DNA of 64,000 nt. Source: Mucilaginibacter sp. L3T2-6 (GTDB lineage: Bacteria > Bacteroidota > Bacteroidia > Sphingobacteriales > Sphingobacteriaceae). Below the pieces are notes generated by a model, which did not search any database, was not told the DNA's origin, and worked only from the letters and a program-made list of their open reading frames with translations. Below are positions 17,995 through 26,593 of this stretch, in pieces. The first letter of the stretch is position 1. Every line of letters starts with the position of its first letter. The stretch lies in NCBI RefSeq assembly GCF_030519355.1, contig NZ_JAUMKC010000025.1, positions 26,948 through 90,947 of the forward strand, read 5' to 3'. The position numbers and the translations under genes are program-made.

Positions 17995-18924
17995 TCATCC
18001 TTTCTTATACAACGTCTCCGACAAGGCCTTTATCCCTTCCTCATAACTCGTCGGTTTCATATTGAAAGCTTTTTCAAATTTATCGCTGTTAAAATTATAG
18101 TCGTGGTTGTACTGGTAATACATCTCTACCGTACCCATCACTACTTTTTGAAACAGCCCGACCAGCCAAAGCATAAATTTGTTAACCGCCATAAATTTTG
18201 GCTCTGCACCATAAATGCGGGCCGCCAATTCAATAAACTGTTTGCCGGTAAGCGGTTTGGCAGTGGGCATGTGCCATATTTGGTTATCGCTTTCAGGATG
18301 CTGGCCAAGCAGGAACATACCCTTACCCATATCTGGTATATAGCTAAAATTGTGCAGCTTGTTAGGGTTGCCAATCCATTGTGCTTTTTGCTTTTTGGCA
18401 AATTTATCCAGCACCATCATATCGAAAAAGCTGTTCATGTTATCCGTGCCGTAAAAATCTGCACCGCGGGCTATCGTCGCGCGTATGTTGCCGGCTTTTG
18501 CCTCGTCCATCAGCATATTGGCAATTTTTGCCCGGATACCGCCTTTAACACTCGATGGCCTGTATGGCGTATCTTCTTTCATCGGGCCATCAACCAGGCC
18601 ATACATGTATACATTATCAAAGAATATCAATCGCGCTCCGGTTTCTTTACCAAGCCTTATAAAGTTTTGCATTATAACAGGCCACTGCTCAGCCCAGATT
18701 TTTTTATCGTAAACCAGGCCGGCAGTAAGATAAATTACAGACGAGCCCCTGGCAGCAGCTATCAATTCGTCATAATTTAAAAGATCGGCTTTTTGCCAGG
18801 TTACATTTTTGCTGCCGGGTTCAACCGGTTTGCGGCTCACCAAACGAACGGTATCGTTGTTGTTTATCAATTCGCGGGTAAGTGCGTTGGCTACTGCGCC
18901 GCCGGCTCCTAATATGGTATGCAT
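17995..18924 (-). CDS. NAD(P)-dependent epimerase/reductase, extended SDR type
   Basis: 309 residues. The N-terminus MHTILGAGGAVANALTRELI carries the Rossmann glycine motif. FFDNVYMYGLVDGPMKEDTPYRP has the substrate-loop pattern of atypical extended SDRs, and YEEGIKALSETL ends the C-terminal domain. The catalytic YxxxK is not obvious, which is common in NmrA-like and atypical SDR members. Substrate unknown. A -7 box (minus-strand TACCTTTG, 18947-18954) lies 22 nt upstream. A Crp/Fnr regulator lies just upstream on the same strand. Confidence 0.85.
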   Translation of the reverse strand: MHTILGAGGAVANALTRELINNNDTVRLVSRKPVEPGSKNVTWQKADLLNYDELIAAARGSSVIYLTAGLVYDKKIWAEQWPVIMQNFIRLGKETGARLIFFDNVYMYGLVDGPMKEDTPYRPSSVKGGIRAKIANMLMDEAKAGNIRATIARGADFYGTDNMNSFFDMMVLDKFAKKQKAQWIGNPNKLHNFSYIPDMGKGMFLLGQHPESDNQIWHMPTAKPLTGKQFIELAARIYGAEPKFMAVNKFMLWLVGLFQKVVMGTVEMYYQYNHDYNFNSDKFEKAFNMKPTSYEEGIKALSETLYKKG

Positions 18925-19051
18925 AATTTTTCTGTTTTGATTTACTCAAAGGTAGGGTTACCCTGCTGCTCAAAACGTTAACAAAAGATAAGGAATTTAG
19001 TGGATGAGTGGCGACTAGTTGATCAGAGAATAGTTGCTGCCGCTTTGACAA

Positions 19052-19654
19052 CTACTTTTCTATCAAAATCCGCCTTCTGATGCGCGAGAGTGACACCGGG
19101 GTTATCCCTAAAAAATGGGCGATATAGTGCTGCGGCATGCGTTGTAAAATTTCGCGGCCGGTAGCCAGCAGATCCAGGTAGCGTTCCTCCGGCGTTTTGG
19201 TTACGAATGAGGAAACACGGTCTTCATAACAGATCAGGTAATATTCTGCTACACGGCGGCCGAATTGTTCCATCTTATAACCCAGCACAGGATTAGCCAG
19301 CATAGCCTCCATGCTTTTATGGGTAATGATGATCAGTTCCGTATCTTCCAGCGCCTGTATATAGTTTGTGCCTGGCAGCCCTGTAAGGTAACTCTTATAG
19401 GAGCTTACAAACTCATTCTCAAAACTGAAATAACCTGTAATCTCTTCGCCATCCTTTACATGGTAATACCTCACTGAACCTTTTACAATAAAGCCGATCT
19501 CACGGCAGACTGTTCCCGGCTGTGCAAAAAATTTCTTCTTTTTAATCGCGCCAAAATCAAGATGCTGCGCGAATACTATCCACTCCGCCTCGTTCAAGTC
19601 GACGAACTTTTTAAGTTGTTCACGAAAAATACCCTGAGCGGCTAGTTTGTCCAT
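19052..19654 (-). CDS. Crp/Fnr family transcriptional regulator
   Basis: 200 residues. Residues 20-120 form a cyclic-nucleotide-binding-like beta barrel (FFAQPGTVCREIGFIVKGSVRYY...GEEITGYFSFENEFVSSY). The C-terminus has a winged helix ending in HYIAHFLGITPVSLSRIRRRI. The cNMP-contact residues are not clearly conserved, as in many Bacteroidota members. The epimerase gene follows on the same strand after a 127-nt gap with its own promoter, so it may be a target. Confidence 0.9.
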   Translation of the reverse strand: MDKLAAQGIFREQLKKFVDLNEAEWIVFAQHLDFGAIKKKKFFAQPGTVCREIGFIVKGSVRYYHVKDGEEITGYFSFENEFVSSYKSYLTGLPGTNYIQALEDTELIIITHKSMEAMLANPVLGYKMEQFGRRVAEYYLICYEDRVSSFVTKTPEERYLDLLATGREILQRMPQHYIAHFLGITPVSLSRIRRRILIEK

Positions 19655-19664
19655 AGGTTGATGA

Positions 19665-19800
19665 GCGGATATGCAAATGTGCGGATGTGCGAATGAAAAA
19701 GCAAATAAACACCAACCGATAATTTACGCGCCATTCATCTGCGTCACCATAAAATCTGCTTACATCTGCGCTCTACCTTCGGACTTTACTGACTATCCGG
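19665..19800. repeat. Intergenic short-word repeats of two families
   Basis: GCGGATATGCAAATGTGC at 19665-19682 is the exact reverse complement of 2660-2677. GGACTTTACTGACT at 19781-19794 matches 30401-30414 exactly and 12378-12391 in reverse. Both lie between the Crp/Fnr start and the end of the UbiA gene. Confidence 0.6.
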
Positions 19801-19809
19801 CTTTCCGGC

Positions 19810-20664
19810 CTACTTAATCCAAATCCTATCCAGCAAAAAGAATACAGCAAACACCACGCTGGCGATACCATTAGTGGTCATGAATGCGAAGTTCACCCGG
19901 CTTAAATCGTTCGGCTTAACTAATAAATGCTGATAGATCAGCATTACGCAAAAGAAAACGATACCTGCATAATACAGGTAGCTAACAGGCGTAAAAAATA
20001 CCGGCATAACCACAAACGCCGCCGAAAGTACATGCAGGAAAGTAGATAATCTTAAAGCATTTACCTTGCCCAGCCAGGCCGGTATGGAGTGCAGGTTCTG
20101 GCTGCGGTCGAAATCTTCATCCTGCAAAGCATAGATGATATCGAAGCCGCTCACCCAGCAAAGCACAGCGAACGAGAAGAACAAAGGTGTTAAGGCGAAT
20201 TGCCCGGTTATTACCAGGTACGCCCCAATAGGCGCCAATGACAAGCCTAAACCCAGCACCAGGTGGCAAAGCGCTGTAAACCGTTTAGTAGCGCTATATC
20301 CCAATACCACCAGCAATGCTACCGGCGAAAGGAAGAAACAAAGCTGGTTAATAAAATAAGTAGTGCCAATAAAAAGCGCGCAGTTGATCAGCGTAAAAGT
20401 AAGCGCCGCTGCCGGGCTTATCCTGCCGGCGGGGATATCGCGTTGTTTAGTTCGCGGATTTTTTGAATCGATGTCCCTGTCCAGATAGCGGTTAAATGCC
20501 ATTGCCGAATTACGGGCAAATACCATACAAAGCACCATCATCACCAGCTTCAGCCAATCAAACTTATTGCTGGTGGTGGTTACCGCCAGAAAAAAGCCAA
20601 TAAATGCAAAAGGCATGGCAAAAATGGTATGCGCAAACGTTACTAGGGAGAGGTACTTTTTCAT
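19810..20664 (-). CDS. UbiA family polyprenyltransferase (menaquinone pathway type)
   Basis: 284 residues, about eight to nine transmembrane helices. The two Asp-rich motifs are NRYLDRDIDSKNPRTKQRD (about 58-76) and DEDFDRSQNLHSIP (about 187-200), which bind prenyl diphosphate through Mg2+. It transfers a polyprenyl chain to an aromatic acceptor. In Bacteroidota this family usually serves menaquinone synthesis, by the futalosine route (MqnP) or as UbiA annotated by homology. A -7 box (minus-strand TACCTTTG, 20715-20722) lies inside the upstream repeat. Confidence 0.92.
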   Translation of the reverse strand: MKKYLSLVTFAHTIFAMPFAFIGFFLAVTTTSNKFDWLKLVMMVLCMVFARNSAMAFNRYLDRDIDSKNPRTKQRDIPAGRISPAAALTFTLINCALFIGTTYFINQLCFFLSPVALLVVLGYSATKRFTALCHLVLGLGLSLAPIGAYLVITGQFALTPLFFSFAVLCWVSGFDIIYALQDEDFDRSQNLHSIPAWLGKVNALRLSTFLHVLSAAFVVMPVFFTPVSYLYYAGIVFFCVMLIYQHLLVKPNDLSRVNFAFMTTNGIASVVFAVFFLLDRIWIK

Positions 20665-20671
20665 TATTTAT

Positions 20672-20792
20672 AATAACGAACATCGAATGTTGAATTTCGA
20701 ATATCGAAGTTCCGCAAAGGTAAGCTATGCGGACTTAATTCCTTGCTTCATCATTCAAAATTCGACATTCGGTGTTCCATATTCAATGCCTT
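20672..20792. repeat. Intergenic inverted short-word repeat (TTCGAATATCGAA family)
   Basis: Left arm words (GAACATCGAATGTTGAATT, TTCGAATATCGAAG) are mirrored by TTCAAAATTCGACATTCGG and TTCCATATTCAATG near 20752-20789. A related set is at 53.76-53.83 kb. Confidence 0.55.
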
Positions 20793-21857
20793 TTACCATT
20801 TGGCCCGCTCATATTGCACCGGCCATTTTATGTCGTGACCAAGCTCATGTGCCGCCCGCAGGGGGAAATGCGGATCGCGTAAAAACTCGCGGGCTATAAT
20901 TACCAGGTCAGCCTGGCCGCTTCGGATAATTTCATCCGCCTGCTTTGGCTCAGTTATCAAACCAACGGCGCCGGTTAGTATCCCTGCCTCTTTTTTTACC
21001 TTTTCGGCAAACTCAACCTGGTAGCCGGGTTTCAGTGGTATTCTGGCAAGCACATTACCGCCGGATGAGCAATCAACCAGGTCGACGCCTTTACCGATCA
21101 ATATCTTTGCTAATTCTACCGAATCATCTGCTGTCCAGCCGCCTTCTGTCCAATCTGTTGAAGATATACGTACAAACAGCGGATTTTCTTCAGGCCAGGA
21201 TTCTTTAACGCTGTCAATAACTTCTAGCAGTAAACGGATACGGTTTTCAAAGGAACCTCCGTATTCATCTGTGCGGTGGTTGCTTAGTGGTGATAAAAAT
21301 TCATGTACCAGGTAGCCGTGTGCCCCATGTATCTCAATCACCTTAAAACCGGCCGCTAAAGCGCGGGCTGCGGCTGCCTTAAAATCAGTTTTTATTTTTT
21401 CTATGCCCGCCCGGTCAAGCTCAAGCGGCGTTTCCTCATTCGGGATAAAGGGAATTGCACTGGGCGCAACCGGCTTCCAGCCATTTGGTTGGCCGGATGG
21501 TATTTGTGCGTTGCCTTTCCACGGAACTTCATGACTGGCCTTTCTTCCCGCATGCGCCAATTGTATACCGGCAACCGAACCATGTTCGTGAATAAAACCC
21601 GTTATCTCCTTTAATTTTTCGATGTGCTCGTCTTTGTAGATACCAAGGTCGCCGTAAGATATTCTTCCTTCCGGAGATATCGCCGTGGCCTCAGTAATCA
21701 CTAAAGCTGCCCCGCCCACAGCGCGGCTGCCCAAATGTACCAAATGCCAGTTGTTGGCGAAACCGTCTTCGCTGCTGTATTCGCACATTGGCGATACCAC
21801 CAGGCGGTTCTTCAATTCAATGTTTTTTATTTTTATAGGTGAGAATAGATGTAGCAT
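20793..21857 (-). CDS. NADH:flavin oxidoreductase, Old Yellow Enzyme family (YqjM-like)
   Basis: 354 residues from the ATG at 21857 (MLHLFSPIKIKNIELKNRL). The frame is open for 30 codons further upstream but those are lysine/arginine-rich and unlike the family. The FMN TIM barrel is complete: VVSPMCEYSSEDGFANNWH, IQLAHAGRKAS, EIHGAHGYLVHEFLSPLSN and DLVIIAREFLRDP. The Cys in SPMCEYS is the flavin-tuning residue of YqjM-type enzymes. It reduces activated C=C bonds using NAD(P)H. Cytoplasmic; the physiological substrate is unknown. Confidence 0.94.
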   Translation of the reverse strand: MLHLFSPIKIKNIELKNRLVVSPMCEYSSEDGFANNWHLVHLGSRAVGGAALVITEATAISPEGRISYGDLGIYKDEHIEKLKEITGFIHEHGSVAGIQLAHAGRKASHEVPWKGNAQIPSGQPNGWKPVAPSAIPFIPNEETPLELDRAGIEKIKTDFKAAAARALAAGFKVIEIHGAHGYLVHEFLSPLSNHRTDEYGGSFENRIRLLLEVIDSVKESWPEENPLFVRISSTDWTEGGWTADDSVELAKILIGKGVDLVDCSSGGNVLARIPLKPGYQVEFAEKVKKEAGILTGAVGLITEPKQADEIIRSGQADLVIIAREFLRDPHFPLRAAHELGHDIKWPVQYERAKW

Positions 21858-21957
21858 AACGCTTTCTTTTTGCGCAAAGATGAGAAGCTGCCGTCGCCTT
21901 TTTATATGGCCTTCATTTTTTTTACCGGCGGATGATGTAGCATACACCTGCTTTAAG

Positions 21958-22051
21958 GTTTACAGAGGGTTTACAGTTTTTAGTGTAACCTATTAATTAG
22001 GTAACTGATAATCAGATTATTAATTAAAAATTCAAGGTTACACCTGTAAAC
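21958..22051. repeat. Intergenic inverted repeat (GTTTACAG / GGTTACAC words)
   Basis: GGTTTACAGAGGGTTTACAG and GTGTAACC on the left mirror GGTTACACCTGTAAACC on the right. The gap lies upstream of the OYE gene and downstream of the LytTR regulator. Confidence 0.5.
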
Positions 22052-22153
22052 CATGTTCATAGGGTGCAAAATTGGCCGCCAAAAGCATATTACTTACCTC
22101 TTAAGCCTGCCGGGCGGTGGTCTGGAATCCAAATTCCGCCCCCAAAAATCCTG

Positions 22154-22900
22154 CTATATTCCCAGCACCTGTTTCAACTTCACATACCCGGTTTTGCTAA
22201 CGGGTATCTTGGCGCCGGATTTTAAGATCGCCAGGTGCGCGTCCTTTTCGTAAGGATCAATACGGGTTATCTGCTGTATAGCTACAATGTATGAGCGATG
22301 CACGCGAACGAAGTACTTGGGGTCCAGCGTTTGCTCAAAAAAGTTCATGGTTTTATTTTTCAGGTAGGAACCTTCGGCGGTATAAACGCTTACGTAATCA
22401 TCATCTGCGGCCAGATAAAGCACATCCTGAACGGGGATGATTTTAACCTTGGTTCCTGTTTTCACTACGATACGCTCATTCTGTGCAGGGGAGTTCGACG
22501 CGGTCTCCAGCAACTCTTCCGTATGTTTTTTTGCCGGAGCGGTATCTGAGGCGGTTGCGAGGTACTTTTCTATTGCCTTGTTGAAACGGTCTTTGTTGAA
22601 CGGTTTTAAAAGGTAATCTACAGCATGTGCTTCAAATGCTTTTATAGCATATTCATCAAAGGCAGTGGTGAATATTACGGCCGGCGGGTTCTCTACCAGT
22701 TCCAGCATTTCAAAGCCGTTTATTTTAGGCATTTGCACGTCAAGGAATATCAGATCGGGCTGATGGGTTTGTATAGCCTTTAAGCCTTCAAAACCATCGT
22801 TACACTCCTGCATCACCTGTATCTGCGGAAAATCGCGCAAATACTCCAATACAACCATCCGGGCCAGGGGCTCGTCGTCAATAACTAAGCAACGTTTCAT
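22154..22900 (-). CDS. LytTR-family response regulator
   Basis: 248 residues. An N-terminal receiver domain (MKRCLVIDDEPLARMVV; phospho-acceptor Asp in DLIFLDVQMPKING, about residue 55; KPF near 108) is followed by a linker and a LytTR DNA-binding domain (RIVVKTGTKVKIIPVQDVLYL ... VRVHRSYIVAIQQI). It is the output partner of the histidine kinase whose stop codon is 2 nt upstream of its start region. The same operon begins with a LiaF-like membrane protein. Confidence 0.95.
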   Translation of the reverse strand: MKRCLVIDDEPLARMVVLEYLRDFPQIQVMQECNDGFEGLKAIQTHQPDLIFLDVQMPKINGFEMLELVENPPAVIFTTAFDEYAIKAFEAHAVDYLLKPFNKDRFNKAIEKYLATASDTAPAKKHTEELLETASNSPAQNERIVVKTGTKVKIIPVQDVLYLAADDDYVSVYTAEGSYLKNKTMNFFEQTLDPKYFVRVHRSYIVAIQQITRIDPYEKDAHLAILKSGAKIPVSKTGYVKLKQVLGI

Positions 22901-22902
22901 AT

Positions 22903-23940
22903 TTATAACTGCGGTACTTTAATAATAGTTGTAAATATATTATCATTTGCATGAGTTTCCATCAAATCATTGCGTGCAAAAAGCAAATATAATCTGCGCT
23001 GTACCCCGCGCAAACCAAAACCGGTGCCTTTTCGCGGTCTTGACGTTTGCGGGTCATAAGGGTTTTGCACCATCAGTATCAGGTAGTTACCATCCATTTC
23101 GGCCCGTATGCTCACGGTTACTTCGCCAATCGTATCGTACAAACCGAATTTTATGGCATTTTCAACGATCGGCTGCAACAACATCGATGGCAGTACCGCC
23201 TGCCCTGAATGGTTATCGCAGCTGATCTCTGTTTGCAAACGGTGACCGAAACGCACCTTTTCAATGTCGAGGTAAAGATTCAGGTGATTAAGTTCTTCGG
23301 TCAGCGGCACCTGCTGCTGGTCATCCTTTTTTAACGTACCGCGCAAAAAGTCTGACAGTTGGTGGATCATACGGCGCGCTTCGTCAGGTTTAAACCCGAT
23401 GAGTGCATTTATTGAGTTAAGGCTGTTAAATAAAAAGTGGGGCTGCAGTTGCTGTCTTAGGTTGTACAACTCCGCTTCGCGTGCCAGTTGTTCTGCCTCC
23501 GACTTACGTTTTTCGTTTTCCTTTTGCTCAAGCTGCGTATAGTACAGCATGCTGATCATGGCCATCCATCCGATAGCCAGGAAATTAGTGAAGAAACGAA
23601 TAGTTAATGAATTGAGTAAAAATTGGGTATAGGCCGGCCCTGTTGCCAGGAAAGGCAAAATCCAGCGGCTGCCAAAGGTGCATATCGCTGCCAATGCTCC
23701 AATCCATATCAATATATTCAGGTAATTTCCTTTTTCAGGCTGATAATAGCGCAGGTTGTTATTGATAAGCCAGCAGGCCGAAGCCAATAAAACAGAGCAA
23801 ACAACACCATCGGTAGAAGCGATATACCAGTTAAACCCAAAGCTATGTACCACATAGGTTTGCAATGCAATCCATGCCAATCCGCAGGCTGCAAATCCTG
23901 CGTAAAGTCGCGATGCGGTTATATTTCCACTCAGGGCCAT
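22903..23940 (-). CDS. LytS/YehU-type sensor histidine kinase
   Basis: 345 residues. About five N-terminal hydrophobic segments (1-150) are followed by a short coiled coil rich in E/K/Q, then the His_kinase H-box QLQPHFLFNSLNSINALIGF (phospho-acceptor His in QPHFLFNS) and a HATPase domain with VLPSMLLQPIVENAIKFGL (N box) and GTGFGLRGVQRRL (G box). No large extracellular sensor domain is seen, so the signal is probably sensed in or at the membrane. The response regulator gene starts 2 nt downstream. Confidence 0.94.
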   Translation of the reverse strand: MALSGNITASRLYAGFAACGLAWIALQTYVVHSFGFNWYIASTDGVVCSVLLASACWLINNNLRYYQPEKGNYLNILIWIGALAAICTFGSRWILPFLATGPAYTQFLLNSLTIRFFTNFLAIGWMAMISMLYYTQLEQKENEKRKSEAEQLAREAELYNLRQQLQPHFLFNSLNSINALIGFKPDEARRMIHQLSDFLRGTLKKDDQQQVPLTEELNHLNLYLDIEKVRFGHRLQTEISCDNHSGQAVLPSMLLQPIVENAIKFGLYDTIGEVTVSIRAEMDGNYLILMVQNPYDPQTSRPRKGTGFGLRGVQRRLYLLFARNDLMETHANDNIFTTIIKVPQL

Positions 23941-23963
23941 TGTTTATTAGTCCGGACTTTGAA

Positions 23964-24779
23964 TCAAAAGCTTCTTATATCCACCCCTGCAAATATGGAA
24001 ACGCCTTTTAATACTAAAATTTTATCGCTTCCTGCGGTTGCAGTGCTCTTCAGGCGTTTATCATCTATCCCTGCAAACACAGCGGCAATGTCTGAAACCA
24101 CCTGCCAGTGCGGGGGTACGATCATTTTTACGCCGCCGAATATTTGTGTAATGTCTATAAATACTTTTCCGTTAATATCGGCCTGGGTGAAATCAAGCTC
24201 TGCGCCACCGAAAATATTTACGATCTCGCCGCCCCTGAAATGTTTGGAGAGAATAGTCTTTTTTACTGAACCGAAAACAGATACTGCATCCAGGTAATCG
24301 TCGCCGGTATATGGGCCGCTGTAACCGGGATCAGCAGGGGGAACGTCGTTTACCGTATAATCAACAGCTGGGTCGCCGGGAGCCTGGGGCGGGTAGGTGT
24401 AGGTATAATCTTTCCATTTTTCGCCCTCCTGGTTTTTCCAGTTGTTTTTATCAAAGCTGTGATGACGCCTTAATATCATCCACAAACCGAAAGCAATAAT
24501 ACCGATTGGCCAGGCCACATCTCCGGCGCCGTGGATATTGTTTACAATGAGCAACACCCCGCCAACAATCATCAACAGAAATGCGGACGGTTTGCGATAA
24601 TTGCTTTTTACGCCTATATACAAGCCCCAGCCAACCAACCATAGCGGCCAAAGCTGAATATTGTCGGGGAAAATATCGAGTTGCTTTATCAGCAGAAGGC
24701 CACCCACGGCGAGTAAAATTACCCCGGCAAGGACTTTCCCATTGCGCGGGTTATTGGGTTGTAATATATCGTTGTTCAT
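23964..24779 (-). CDS. LiaF-like membrane protein
   Basis: 271 residues. Four hydrophobic segments (DUF5668/LiaI-LiaF-type) occupy residues 14-115. A linker rich in P, D and Y follows, then a C-terminal beta-helix-like domain with the LiaF pattern DAVSVFGSVKKTIL ... VNIFGGAELDFTQAD ... FGGVKMIVPPHW. In Firmicutes LiaF inhibits a cell-envelope-stress kinase. Here the gene lies 23 nt upstream of a LytS-type kinase and its regulator, so a similar brake is likely but inferred. Confidence 0.88.
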   Translation of the reverse strand: MNNDILQPNNPRNGKVLAGVILLAVGGLLLIKQLDIFPDNIQLWPLWLVGWGLYIGVKSNYRKPSAFLLMIVGGVLLIVNNIHGAGDVAWPIGIIAFGLWMILRRHHSFDKNNWKNQEGEKWKDYTYTYPPQAPGDPAVDYTVNDVPPADPGYSGPYTGDDYLDAVSVFGSVKKTILSKHFRGGEIVNIFGGAELDFTQADINGKVFIDITQIFGGVKMIVPPHWQVVSDIAAVFAGIDDKRLKSTATAGSDKILVLKGVSIFAGVDIRSF

Positions 24780-24973
24780 TATATGGTTTGCAAATTAAAT
24801 CTTATCCAAAACTAAGGTAACATTATATGTATGGCAAACAAAAACTGGCAGCATGTTTAAACAAGTCGGTAAGATAATGCAAAGTGTCGGTGAAAAAGTT
24901 GGATTTTTTATGGTGTCTGATTTAATTTTTCAAAATTGATGGTCTGCACCGGTTATTATGCCTGCAAATGGCT

Positions 24974-25879
24974 TCATTTCAGGCTTACTTCTACGCTCCA
25001 GTCTGCCCCGCTTTTAATGTGATGAGCTTTGGCAAAATCGCCTTGATTTAAGGCGAACGAAAGCTGTAAGAGGCTATTCAGGTAAGCCAGTGGTTTCCCT
25101 GCTGCTACGTCTCCAAAAGTCTGACTGTAAGGCATATCTCCCTCATATACTTGTTTGCCTTTGTCCAGTATAATTACATGCAGCATATTGCCAAATTCAG
25201 GCCTCAGTTTATTGAATAAATCGCCGGGTATATTAGTCCATACATTGCCGTACTGCACATCCAGCACCGGTATATCACCTTTTAATGTTTTGCCGGTCAG
25301 CGTAGCATGCTGGTAAGGAATAGTAACGATCTTACTGCTTAACAACGGACCAACCTGCTCAAAAGTGATTACGCCCGCTGCCAACCGTGCCCCTGTGTAC
25401 GAATACACATCGCGGCCATGAAAGGTGTAAGACTTTTGCGAATCTTTACGGCGGTTTATTGCTTCATTGATCTCGCGCACTTCAGCGACACCCAGCGACT
25501 GCGCCACCAGCGTCAGCGTGCCATTATCTGGCGTCACAATGAAATGCCCCGACTTTGTTTTCAATACCACCGACTTACGGCTGGTGCCAACGCCCGGATC
25601 CACGACCGAAACAAAAACAGTTCCCTTTGGCCAGTACCGCACGGTTTGTTCCAGGCGGTAGGCCGCTTCCCAAATGTTATAGGCGGGAATTTCATGGGTA
25701 AGATCGAACAATTTCAAATCCGGCGAAACAGTCATGGCTACACCTTTCATTTCGGAAACGGCGCCATCTTTAAGCCCGAAATCTGTTTGGTAAACAACTA
25801 TTTTGTTTTGGGCTGATGACAGGCCGATCGACGCCAGGGATAGTAACAAAACAGTAGCAAAGCGTAAGGTTTTATTCAT
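24974..25879 (-). CDS. Exported SAM hydrolase/halogenase-fold protein (DUF62)
   Basis: 301 residues. After a signal peptide (MNKTLRFATVLLLSLASIGLSSAQ) comes the SAM hydroxide adenosyltransferase fold: VYQTDFGLKDGAVSEMKGV, FVSVVDPGVGTSRKSVVLKT, VTPDNGTLTLV and FHGRDVYSYTGARLA. Family members convert S-adenosylmethionine and water to adenosine and methionine. The active-site Asp (QTDFG) and the SAM-contact PDNG and HGRD motifs are present. The export signal is puzzling because SAM is cytoplasmic. It stands between two LiaF-type genes and has its own gap on both sides. Confidence 0.9.
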   Translation of the reverse strand: MNKTLRFATVLLLSLASIGLSSAQNKIVVYQTDFGLKDGAVSEMKGVAMTVSPDLKLFDLTHEIPAYNIWEAAYRLEQTVRYWPKGTVFVSVVDPGVGTSRKSVVLKTKSGHFIVTPDNGTLTLVAQSLGVAEVREINEAINRRKDSQKSYTFHGRDVYSYTGARLAAGVITFEQVGPLLSSKIVTIPYQHATLTGKTLKGDIPVLDVQYGNVWTNIPGDLFNKLRPEFGNMLHVIILDKGKQVYEGDMPYSQTFGDVAAGKPLAYLNSLLQLSFALNQGDFAKAHHIKSGADWSVEVSLK

Positions 25880-25959
25880 GCTGATAAATTTATAACCGCT
25901 TTACAAATTAAGGGATTTTAATATATCAGGCAGCATATTTTTTTGACGCAGGCGGAATT

Positions 25960-26030
25960 CACCGGACGATATCAACTTTTCAACGTTCCGACATTACAAC
26001 CTTCCAACATTACACTTTCCAACAAAAAGA
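25960..26030. repeat. Intergenic short-word repeat (CAACNTTCCAACATTACA family)
   Basis: CAACTTTTCAAC, CATTACAACCTTCCAAC and ATTACACTTTCCAAC follow each other. The same word type appears at 7.80-7.85 kb and in the phoU-pstB gap. Confidence 0.45.
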
Positions 26031-26089
26031 AAGCCACCCCGGTAAACAGGGCAGCCTTCAACCGCTATGAAAAATATTGCTGTGAAAAA

Positions 26090-26458
26090 TTATATTTTCT
26101 GGAAGTTATTATCCTGGTACTGCGCATCAGCCCGCTTGTTATGCCTCATTACCATCCAGGCGCCTGCAGCAATTATGGCTAAAGGCCATACTACCCGGTC
26201 GGCGTTATCAATGTTCTCGGTGAACAGGAATGCGGTACCAATAATTACCAGCCATGCCCAGATTGGCTTTCTGAAGTTGTGTTTGCCGCCCAGGTAAAGC
26301 CCGTAAGCTACCAGGAACATTGGCCAGCTGATCAGCCAGTCAGGCACAAAAAACAGGTTCAAATTGTCGATAAGTAAGATGCCGCCGACGATAATAATAA
26401 TGATACCTGCCATTACTTTACCGTTAAATTTGTCGGGGTTATTTATGATAGTTTCCAT
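26090..26458 (-). CDS. LiaI/LiaF-type small membrane protein
   Basis: 122 residues with four hydrophobic segments matching the N-terminal half of the LiaF-like protein at 24.0 kb (KVMAGIIIIIVGGILLIDNL... compared with KVLAGVILLAVGGLLLIKQL). It lacks the C-terminal beta domain. It is probably a paralogue arising by duplication, and may interact with the same kinase. The SAM hydrolase gene separates the two. Confidence 0.82.
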   Translation of the reverse strand: METIINNPDKFNGKVMAGIIIIIVGGILLIDNLNLFFVPDWLISWPMFLVAYGLYLGGKHNFRKPIWAWLVIIGTAFLFTENIDNADRVVWPLAIIAAGAWMVMRHNKRADAQYQDNNFQKI

Positions 26459-26593
26459 TGTTTTCGAATTAAAATCTTACCCAATATTACGGCAGTATCA
26501 AGCGGGCAACAACGCAATGTTGGCGAGGTGTTTACAGAAATCGGTAGGAATGGAAAAAGTGTCGGTGAAAATGGAAGGACTTTAAAATAGAAT

